A DNA stretch of 64,000 bases. Source: Acanthopleura granulata (taxonomy: Eukaryota; Mollusca; Polyplacophora; Chitonida; Chitonidae). A program made the translations under genes and the position numbers. The notes below the pieces were generated by a model that was given only the letters and a program-made list of their open reading frames with translations, ran no database searches and was not told the origin of the DNA. Positions 1 through 10,800 of this stretch are shown here, piece by piece. The stretch covers positions 15,279,441 to 15,343,440 of the forward strand of contig JABBOT010000007.1 of assembly GCA_016165875.1 (NCBI GenBank). The letters run 5' to 3'. How positions within the stretch are numbered: position 1 is the stretch's first letter; every line of letters begins with the position of its first letter.

Positions 1-762
1 ATTGTAAGCCTAAGTTGATCATAAATCGCTATGATCTTGATTTTAGCCCTCACTTACAATCGACATCCTCTTGCATGAAGGAATGGTAAGCTATGATCGT
101 CTTATCTCACAATCAATAATTACAATCACTATGACCCACTAAAAAATATTTACAATTGACCTAAACTTAATTTTGAATACAAATACTTGCCTTAGGTAGG
201 CTGCTAGTTAGTAATGTTCACCTTGGGTTGGATTATTAGTGCAATTTAATCGTCTCAAAGAGGTGTTAGGAGAAGTTTTTCATGTTGTTGTTATTAGCTG
301 TTGAATCATGATGACGTGAACACTCTTCTGAAAATGAAGGTAAGAAAAAGTTACCGACTGGTACATTGTCCATTTACACAGACCACCTTTATGGACGAGT
401 CGAATTTGGCATACGATTGCGATCTGAACTGTGAAAATTACAATCCCCTTACAATTCCTTGGAGCAAGTGGCGTAACTTATTTTTACAATCAGTCAGTTA
501 ATTGTAAGGTTTGCAATCCACTGTATCTACAATCCCTTTGTGTGCGAGGGCCCTGGTGACTTTCAGGCCAGTGCCTCTAACCATCAGATCCTGACCCTTG
601 TCCCCAAACACAAAGACACATGATAGTGTCGTCCAAGTTGGAGATCAAACTTGCAAACTGGATGTTACCGGCTTCATGAACCACAACGGCAGAATGGTTC
701 ATTGAATGTATCTTACTTCTCAATTTTTGGACATGTGCTATCTCTTATAAGTATGTATGTAT
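1..762. other. PPIE intron sequence, no recognised feature
   Basis: AT-rich intron downstream of PPIE exon 8. A 66-codon open frame at 301-501 resembles nothing I know and is probably chance. No cyclophilin-like exon is visible on the minus strand. Confidence 0.6.
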
Positions 763-1003
763 GTTTCAGTTTTACGTCGTTCTTAGCAATGTTTCAGTTA
801 TATGACAAGGAGGAGTCCTAAGAATGTATATATCTATCCTGTGTCTTCTTGCAGCAGGGTGAGTCCATAGTGCCAACATGCTGCCACCACTGAAACATTA
901 TGCTGAAGACACCAGGCTTGACACCCCACCAAGTCACGTTATGTTGACACTGCGCAAACCAGTACTGTTTCCTTGCTCTAACCTCTGAGTGCTGAGCTAT
1001 CTT
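763..1003 (-). repeat. Dispersed SINE-like repeat
   Basis: Includes a GTTTTACGTCGT segment, then CAGCAGGGTGAGTCCATAG and GACACCCCACCAAGTCACG. The word order matches a repeat I remember as common in marine invertebrate genomes. Family name and boundaries are not established. Lies in the PPIE intron after exon 8. Confidence 0.5.
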
Positions 1004-1109
1004 CAAAGTACAATGCCCACTGATGTATATTTTCCATCAGTACTTGAGATTTTTCAAAAGTCATGTCAGAGTATAGATGTCATAATTATCAGAAGGGGAG
1101 GCGCAGACC

Positions 1110-1275
1110 TTCATATGTGATGGGTTCTATCACACTCCCACACCTAGCACACTCCAGAAACAATATCTAGGTGTGCTAATAACACACACCTGAAACAATG
1201 AAGAGCCTGGGGTGTGTGAATCTAGGAGTACAAATCAGGTACTCTGCCAGGCGTGTGATAATCACACTGACATTT
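1110..1275 (+). repeat. CACACCTG-type dispersed repeat, copy 1
   Basis: Shares CACTCCCACACCT, GAAACAAT..TCCAGGTGT-like and GTGTGAATCTAGG words with 46395-46560, and in reverse complement with 5940-6115. Rich in near-palindromic CACACCT/AGGTGTG words. Confidence 0.6.
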
Positions 1276-1777
1276 ATTCCTTCAATTTAGAGTAGACTTC
1301 CACCTTACATTCAAAGCCAGTTTTACTCCCAAACACAGACTGAAGAGCTTATTTGTACCAACCGATATGTCAGAACATGTCATAAACTACATATAGAGTA
1401 CAAAACAACAGACTAGTTCGGGATAACAACCACGGATAATCGTTGTTCGATTTTGCATGGCACTGACGTTACTTCGTTGTTGCGTCACACTATGACGCTG
1501 GTCTCAATTGTAATGTCAGAACCATTATTTTGATACAATGTTGCCTCCACAATGGTGAAAAAAGAATTCTGGCTATTGTTGCCATTTTTTGCTGACCAAC
1601 ACTGTGCACTGTGATGCAGGGCGCATGTCTCAGAGCTTATGCCGAAAGGGTCAATTACACTAATCTTCCAATCCCTCACTGGTGAAAACTTTGCCCACCG
1701 AATGGTTAAAAATCGCAGAGAGCCCAAGCCAAACTTTCAGTGCTGCTGCCTGGTAAGTCATTATGTGAAAAGGATAC

Positions 1778-1857
1778 GAACTGTGGAATGATCCGATGGA
1801 AGATGCTGCCCTTATAACCAAACCCTTTCTCGTGGTTACATAAGCATCTGAAATTCT
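1778..1857 (-). CDS. PPIE: PPIE exon 8 (catalytic Arg, residues 169-195)
   Basis: Encodes [18 protein letters not shown] then IFHRIIPQF. The acceptor is TTTCTCAG. The donor GTATCC is weak, but it is exactly where the family has an exon border before MCQGGD. It is the last PPIE exon in the window. Confidence 0.9.
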
Positions 1858-4800
1858 CTGAGAAATAAAAATCAGAATCATGAGAGAGTAGCTCTACTGC
1901 TTGGGACAGAATTAGCATGAAGTTGATTACAAAATTATCTATGTTGGTGTTCATGTAATATACCACAACATTTACAGCTATTGTAAATGACCTAAAATTT
2001 CGTCCCAAAAAGTTCATTTTTACAGGCAAACACATGTCATAAAATATTATTTCTGGTGATAAAACTCAAATCTTTCCAATAGGGTACTGTCCAACCTTCC
2101 AAACAAACCTCAAAACAACTTTCTGAAACCAACAGAACTCCCAGAATCAGGAAAAATTAGCAACTTAGTCCTGGAGGAATTATTAGGTCATTTAGGGTAC
2201 TTGTAGTTTCAGTAAAATCAAAACACTAACTGTAGGGAGATACAGACTAACAGACGACTTTCAATTAAAAGTGGAACTTGAAATCAGACTAAAGGTGCAG
2301 AATTAGCATTTTGAAACAAGTACTACCAAAGCTGCGTTGACAAGCCACATAACAGATGATCAAAATTAAAAATCAGCACTATTTATTTGATTGGTGTTTT
2401 ACGCCGTACTCACTTATTTCACTTATACGATGGCGGCCAGCATTAAGGTGGGAGGAAACCGGGCAGAGCCTGGGCGAAACCCACGACCATCTGCAGGTTG
2501 CTGGCAGACCTTCCCACATACGGCCGGAGAGGAAGCCAGCATGAGCTGGTCTTGAACTCACAGCGACCGCATTGGTGGGAGGCTTCGGGTCAAAAAAATC
2601 AGCACTATGACATATGTATCTTAACGTAGTTAACATTTTTGCCAAGTTTCACTGCAATGAGATTAAGTCTGTCAGAGGAGTAGGAACAGTTAACAGATGT
2701 TGGACAGACATGCACACAGACAACAGAGCAATGAAAAAGAAATATCAATACATAGAAATTATGTCTTGATACATCTACAACTGGATCAAATATCACTGAA
2801 ATCAAACAATATCTGTAACAGTAGAGGCATTTGGAGAGAAATATTAACATGTGCTGGACGATCAGATGGACAAACAATCATCAAAACTAAAAATCGATAC
2901 TGCCAATGATGTATCTTGATGCAGTCTACAATTGTACCAAGTTTTGTTGAAACTGGGCAAAAAACTGTAGGAGGACCATTTTGAAAGAATTGTTTAACAG
3001 ATGCCAGACAGACATATGGACAATCAAAGAAAAATGAACACGGGGACTACATGTATTAAGGGGAGCATACTGAGAAGCACAAAGCAACTGAACAAGATTG
3101 AGATAATTTCTGAGTATCTGACTCATCTACCTGCTCATTCGGTACATGTACATCTGTCTTTAATAGACCATCTTCATATTTCAAATTTAGTTCAACATAA
3201 CATGACAATGTATAGCGTCAAGAAGATAGCATCATAAAACATGCATGATGACAAACTCTTTATGCCAGTTTGGTGCAGGATAATAATGATACTGAAAGGA
3301 CAAAACATAAAGACGACCAGTTTGATACAGTGTGACACTGACTGGCGAAAGCATGAGGAAGGCCAGTTTGGAACAGAGTGACACGGAATGGACAAAACAT
3401 GAAGGTCAATTTAGTAGAGGATGACACCGAATGGGCAAAATATGAAGCTCAATTTGGTAGAGGATGACACCGAATGGGCAAAATATGAAGAAGGTCAGTT
3501 AGAAAGGGCAAAAGAAGAAATTGTCCAGTTTGAATGGACAAAGTGTGAAGGCCAGTTTGGTACAGAGTGACACTGAGTGGACAAAGTATGAATAAGGCCA
3601 GTTTGGTACAGGACCGCACTGAATGGGCAAAATATGAAGGCCAGTTTGGCACAGGCTGACACTGAATGGACAAAATATGAAGGCCAGTTTGGTACAGGAC
3701 TGCAATGAATGGACAAAACATACAGAAGGTGAGTTTGATACAGGATAAACGGACATAATTATAGATGTAAGGGAAAGGATGTATGTTTGTAACCATGGTA
3801 ACAGTAACCTGCTGTCTTGGGAACCACGTCGGCCCGCAGCTCGATCACAATTCTTCCCACGCTTTTGTTACCAATGGTGATGTCCATGAACACCTGGGGA
3901 TTTGTCCGTGCTTTTTTCCCGCCGCCTCCCTCCTGTAGTGATAACAAGGAACACGAAAAACTCAATGGAGCTCTTCAAATTCAGTTTTCAGAAAAGATAA
4001 CAAAAAGTCTAGCCAACTAATGCATCCAGTTTACAAGCTGGTGAATAAAACAAGTTTTGTGCATGGTAAATTACACAGATACTATATCTCCATGACACAA
4101 CTGTTACACAACAAATTACACAGATACTATATCTCCATGACACAACTGTTACACAACAAATTACACAGATACTATATCTCCATGACACAACTGTTACACA
4201 ACAAATTACACAGATACTATATCTCCATGACACAACTGTTACACAACAAATTACACAGATACTATATCTCCATGACACAACTGTTACACAACAAATTACA
4301 CAGATACTATATCTCCATGACACAACTGTTACACAACAAATTACACAGATACTATATCTGACACAACTGTTACACAACAAATTACACAGATACTATATCT
4401 ACACCTATATGACACAACTGTTACACAACAAATTACACAGATACTATATCTCCATGACACAACTGTTACACAACAAATTACACAGATACTATATCTGACA
4501 CAACTGTTACACAACAAATTACACAGATACTATATCTCCACGACACAACTGTTACACAACAAATTACACAGATACTATATCTCCACGACACAACTGTTAC
4601 ACAACAAATTACACAGATACTATATCTCCATGACACAACTGTTACACAACAAATTACACAGATACTATATCTCCACGACACAACTGTTACACAACAAATT
4701 ACACAGATACTATATCTCCATGACACAACTGTTACACAACAAATTACACAGATACTATATCTCCACGACACAACTGTTACACAACAAATTACACAGATAC

Positions 4801-7800
4801 TATATCTCCACGACACAACTGTTACACAACAAATTACACAGATACTATATCTCCACGACACAACTGTTACACAACAAATTACACAGATACTATATCTCCA
4901 CGACACAACTGTTACACAACAAATTACACAGATACTATATCTCCATGACACAACTGTTACACAACAAACACCACAAAGTCTTTTACTATTTTGCATTTCC
5001 TACAAAATGCTTATGGCTTAAATGCTTACAAATGATTTATCACGAATGCTTTTAACAATTTCTGAGATCCGTACGCAGTAAATGTGTTGTGTTTCTAAAC
5101 AGATTTTTGTTTCATGGAGAGAAACCTCTTAACATGCCATTAGGTTAAGTGCTAGATGTTTATTCAAGCATATTCTGAGGGCATTATTCTTTGCACAGCT
5201 GACTGCTGAAGTTACACCTTCTGTGAAGCCCTGAAACTGGCAAAAATTATCATTGCAGTCTCATAAATTAAATTAAAAAGGTGCATAAACTGCACTTAAA
5301 GTTGACCTTTCACATATGAAAAGCTTAAGGAATCATGGTATTCGTCAGCTATGGCCTCTTTTGTTTCAAACCTACCTCCTCTGTGGTCTGGGCTGGGCGT
5401 TTAGCACCCACCTCCTCCTCTCCTACTTTAAGTGTGGCCCCTGAGTGTTCTTGTAGCCATGTGTCATCAGCCCAAACTGAAACCAAAAGGCACAGAACTG
5501 TATAACTTCAGGTAATTACAATCTACAGTTAATACAAGGCCAAAGAACTGCAGATCATCAGATCTATATTTTCACTTTTTTTTTCTTATGAGAATACAAA
5601 TGGACCTCTAAACATTCATTGTACAGAAATCCACCAGAATATAGCTCAAATCAAAGCAGTTCCTCAAGTGAAAGCTTCAATACATATAGCAGAGAACTGC
5701 TTTGGGGGACACAACGCGCATAACTTTATTGATGTGAAATAATGTATATTAAATTGTAATAAATTTTTTTCATCAGAAACAGAATCCCGAAGTTCTGGTT
5801 TACACAAATCCCAGACAGAATCAGATTCTCTTGTGTTTTTCTCTGAGCAGCACGGGTGAAGTAAATTCAAAATCTTTGACTTGACCTTAAATGAAATTGA
5901 ACTGTGTTCCTCCTGAAAAACGGGAGAATCAGGCCTTCCTTTTTTCATTTTAACCAGGAGTGTGATTATCACAGCCCTTGTAAGAGACCAGGAGTGTGAT
6001 TTGCACACCTAGATTCACACCTCCCTGATCAATCATTATTTCAGGTATATCAGCACACCTGGATTTTGTTTCAGGTGTGTAGATGTGGGAGAGTGATAGC
6101 ACGCTTGAAATACAAAGGCCCTGAGAACACTCTGACTGTCTGACAGGCTGTCACACAAGGTATGAATGTATGGGGTTAAAATGTACTTACTGGCCCTACT
6201 GGACCCTTCCTTCACTTTCATTGGCTTCGCAAGGTTTACCCGGATTGTTCTGCCAAAGAGTTCTGAGTCATTCTGGAACAAAGATAACACACACATAGCT
6301 CTCAGTCATTCTGTGAACAGCAGTAACACATAGGGTTTTGAGTCATTCTCTGAACAGTAACACAGGGTTTTGTGTCATGTGAGCAAATGTAACACATACT
6401 ATACTCAGTCAAGCTGTGAACAACTGTAACACAGTTCTGAGTCATTCTGTGTTACAATGGTATCATATGCAGTTCTGAGTCATTCTCTGAACAAAGGTAA
6501 CAAACAGAGTTCTCCATCATTCTGTGAACAGTGATAACACAGTGAATTTGGAGTCATTCTGTGAACAGCTATAACACAGCTAGCTCGGAGTCATTCTGTG
6601 AACAACAGTAACATGAGCAATTCTCAGTCATTCTGTGAACATGGTGAAGAACACAAACACAGTGAAAAAAGTCAACGCGAATCTGAGTATTTCATAGACT
6701 GCGGTTACAGCAATGCCAAAGTAATTCAGTCAACAGAGATAAGGAAACATACAATAATGCTCAAGATTATTTCATTGATGAGTAATGGTCAGATGAAAAA
6801 TGCAATCATCTTATCCTTTGATCAGTTACTCTGAATTCGAATTTGGATTGATATGAGAGAAAAAAACTAGCGTTAGTGCACACAGTTTTGTAAAACTCTT
6901 AGTACAAAAATCTTTACATACAGTCATCTTCCTTCAACCATTTAGCAGACCAGTGATATGCATTGAATTATTATGGCTCTACACCATACCATCTGTATTT
7001 CAGCATTATCGATACACGTCCAAAAACTCACCATGTTGTCAATGGCCGCCGCCGCATCCTGTATAAAAGAAAGCAGGCAACACCATTACAAAACAGTCAC
7101 AAGGCACTCACAAAGACCATCATTAAAGATATGCTTGTTGCAGGTGTCCCCACGACCCTCCTAAACAGGACCCCTTTTATGGGGCTTTAGGTGGAATTTC
7201 ATTTTTTTATTTTTCTCTCCATGTTAATTTCTTTAAAATCATTATCTATTTCATTAGCAAGAATAAAAAAAAGAACTTCCCTCCCAACTAATCCCATTAT
7301 TTGGGACGCGGTTGTGTTACCCCTCAACAAAGCCTTTTTTCAGGATGGCCCAACTGTTCAGGTTCCGATGTAACTGAAAACAGTTTCACTGCCCTCTCAC
7401 AAGCATTTAAATAATTTGTTCTATTTGAAGTTACCCTAAATGACGTTTTGTTCTCTCCTTTGTTAAATCGCTCACTTTTCTTCATGCTGAAATTTCAGTG
7501 GAGTTTAGAAATGTGTTTGGAGGTTTCTTTCGTACTTAGGATGATTTCCTAATGACAATATGTAAGTTTCAGCACCAGAAATAACAATTTATAATATTAA
7601 TCCGCTGTAAAAAATCTATTTTTGGGGGGATCAAAATCTTAGGTCATTTAAGGTCGCTGAAAAAGATGGTACATGTAAATTATCAGATATTATGTACTTT
7701 GCCTTACTCGCTTTTTACACCGAACTCAGGAAAATTTCACTCATACAAAGGCTGCCAGAGTAATGGTGGGAGGAAACTGGGCAGAGCCCGGAGGAAACCC

Positions 7801-10800
7801 ATATCCATCGAGGGTTGCCGGCAGACTTTCCCACCTATGGCCCGAGAGGAAACCAGCATGAGCTGGACTTGAACTGTGACCGCATTGGTGAGAGGCTCCT
7901 ACATGTAAATCAATGCAAAACTCAACCACGGAGGCTGACTCTGGATATTCGATTTCATATCTGTGTAATAATCTAAGAGACATAGAAATTTAACCATTTA
8001 CTTGATTGTTTCTTAACATTATATTCAAGCATTATTCACTTATACATCTACAATGCAATCAGTTTTGGCGGGGAGGAAATCAAGTTTGTGGGAGGAAATC
8101 TGTGGACATCTGGCAAGATAAAAATTTTCTTCAGTGTGATGTACAAATGTGCACATAATATTTATGGAAGACAGGCAGTCTTCAACAAACATCAGACAAT
8201 ATGTAGATTCTGATGTGTTTGATTTGAGTTTTTATGCCATACTCAGGAACATTTTACTTATACGACAGCCACCAGCATTATGATGGGACGAAACCAGCTT
8301 TAACCCATGTCCACCCGCAGGTTGCTGACTGACATTCCCACATATGGCTGGAGCGGAAACCAGCATAAGGTGGATTTGAACTCACAGCGAGTGCACTGGT
8401 GAGAGGCTCCTGGGTCAGTGCACTTCGCTCACACACTAACCACCTCAGCCACGATGGCCTCTGTGAAGGTTTTCAGATCCGATGGGAAGCTAATTCACCA
8501 GGATTAGATTAATCTACCACCACACCTTGGGACAGCATGGAAATGCACACCTACCTCAGCCAGCTCGAATTCGATGAAGGAAAACCCCCGATGTTTTTCT
8601 AATAAAAATGAAAAGACAACACACAAGAATGTAGGTACATGCATAAATGTCATGTTATAGGCACACCATTACATGTTATACTAATGACACAGAGATTAAC
8701 CCCACATGCACACCATTCTTGAGACACTGGGGCCGTGTTTGAACTTTAAAGTGCCACCATGGTCAGAAAACAAACAGCATAGAAATATAAAATTCATATG
8801 AAAGAAAGCCTATGGAACAGGAAGCCTAACCCCATGGTTCATAAGGATTTTCGACACTATTTAACCCATATAGCCAAAGATTCCTTAAAAAAACAGAATC
8901 TTGTGTCTGTGTCCATAAAATTTTCCTGGTGTGACATGATAATACCTGCCATCAAATAAAGCATTTGGGCAGGGATGACGTCAACGGCGTCTGAAAAGGT
9001 AGCATCATTTGTGGATACACGTCTGTGATTTGTGACATGATGTGGTCGTGAGTTATGTCACACAAGGCAATGATGAAAGGACAGAAAAATTTTGTCTTCA
9101 CATTCCCTGATGAAACGTACAATATCAGTTTTAATACACTGCAATATTTTACAATTTAGGACAGCAGTTCTGACTGTCTCAATTTCAATCATTTTACACT
9201 GCATTTAACACACATGTTTTGTCACCAAAGTATATCTTTCAAAAAGAAATCACAGTTTCTCTTGAAGTGTATCTTCCCTATCTGCATTGTGCCATGAAAT
9301 TGTTTTGTTTGAGTACATGGTCGCCGGTGCAAGTCACTCTTGCTTTTTGTGCAACTATTTTTTGCTTTAGATACTAATTGTTTTTTTGTTTTGTCTTAAG
9401 TTTACAGGAACCAACAATAAACTCTACCTAAACTGTGCACATATATATCTAGCAGGGCTTGGCTAAAGGGAATTACAAGCAATTTATGTTACTTTCATTG
9501 CACTTCACACTTTAGAATAATTCCAATTTTATGACACCCTTGAATAGCTAATTTTTGTCATTACTGAATAAACAACTTTCCTTTATCTTAGGAATTCAAA
9601 TTTATATCCAGCCAGCTGATTTCTGTCTTACCAGTTTCATAATCCAGTGGAATTTGGATATCAGTTATTTCACCGAATGGAATAAAAGCTGCATGCAAAA
9701 TTTTGTCATCCACCTCTTCTGCCAAGCCACCTGTAACAAATGAAAGGGGGAAAAAGCCTGTGAGATATGCTAACCAGTATTGTTTCATTTTCTTGTCCTG
9801 TCATCGTGACATTTTTACCCTTAAATGAAAATTATAAGATGGGTGATAACTGCAATAGGAAGCATGCATTATATAGTGGCCAGTTATATGGTTAGATGGA
9901 TAAGACGAGTCAGCATTGCAGTTGTATCGGGAGATCAAGCTGGTCTGGACAAAACAGGGAGGCGGCTCTCGCAAATCAATGCTAAAAGATGTGATTTCAC
10001 ACTAGTTACTCTTCTTCAGTTAACTTTTCTTTTCTGATCTTTGCTCCCACAAAACTTAGGCAAATAAACTTTATTGACACCAGGGCAGTTACAAGTTCAT
10101 CATGGGCCGAGAGCGATAGCCCTGCATCGGAAAGGCTGAACAGCAGCAGCATCGTTAACTAAACTGAAATCACCTCTTTTAGCATTAGTTTGCGAGAGAC
10201 CCCACCCTGTGTCTTCCAAATCCTCGTGATCTCTCGAGATGACTGCAATACCGAATTGGCTTATTGCTTCAGGAGGTTTGACTAACATTATGGATGTGCA
10301 CACTCTTTTCCGCGAGTAGTGAAGACATGGTTGATGCATTTGTTGGTTGCAGACCCACTTCTTAAATGTACATTGTGAAAGAGAGATTCTTTAATGAATT
10401 TATGTCAATTTACCACATGACAGCAGTCTACTTTCACAACAGTAACACATTTTCATACATTTGGCTGTAACAACCGTTTATATTATTCAGGACTACTTTT
10501 TTTTCTTCATTTTTTGCTCGGCACACTGCTGTTTTAGACAATAAGCAGTCAGCATTTCAGGAGTCTCACAAATTCACGCAGGTTGAAGTGAGATAACAGT
10601 GGTGAGGGGTGTGAGGTGTTCTTGCTAAACATATGATTTTAGATTATGAGATAAGCTTGACTCATAACATAAAACCATGTTCATGTTGACAGGTTCTGCC
10701 AAAAAAATAAAAAGTAGTACAATTGACTATACACCATCAACAAGTATTAACAGAGTACCAATTGAAAGAGTGTATACCCAAAAGCTGCTTGGTTTACATC

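Noticed and set aside
845..930. Minus-strand translation PGVFSIMFQWW..CCKKT looked like a decayed cyclophilin exon of PPIE, in the right place and order
   Set aside because: The match is weak, and the sequence lies within a longer dispersed repeat (763-1003) whose word order I recognise from other invertebrate loci.
3449..3796. Overlapping minus-strand open frames with PVPNWPS-type repeats
   Set aside because: Read-through of the 43-48 bp minisatellite.
4066..4967. CRISPR-like array
   Set aside because: Tandem units have no unique spacers, and the genome is eukaryotic.
4009..5055. Open frames of 113-172 codons on both strands
   Set aside because: Translations of the 45-bp minisatellite, open only because the unit length is a multiple of three.
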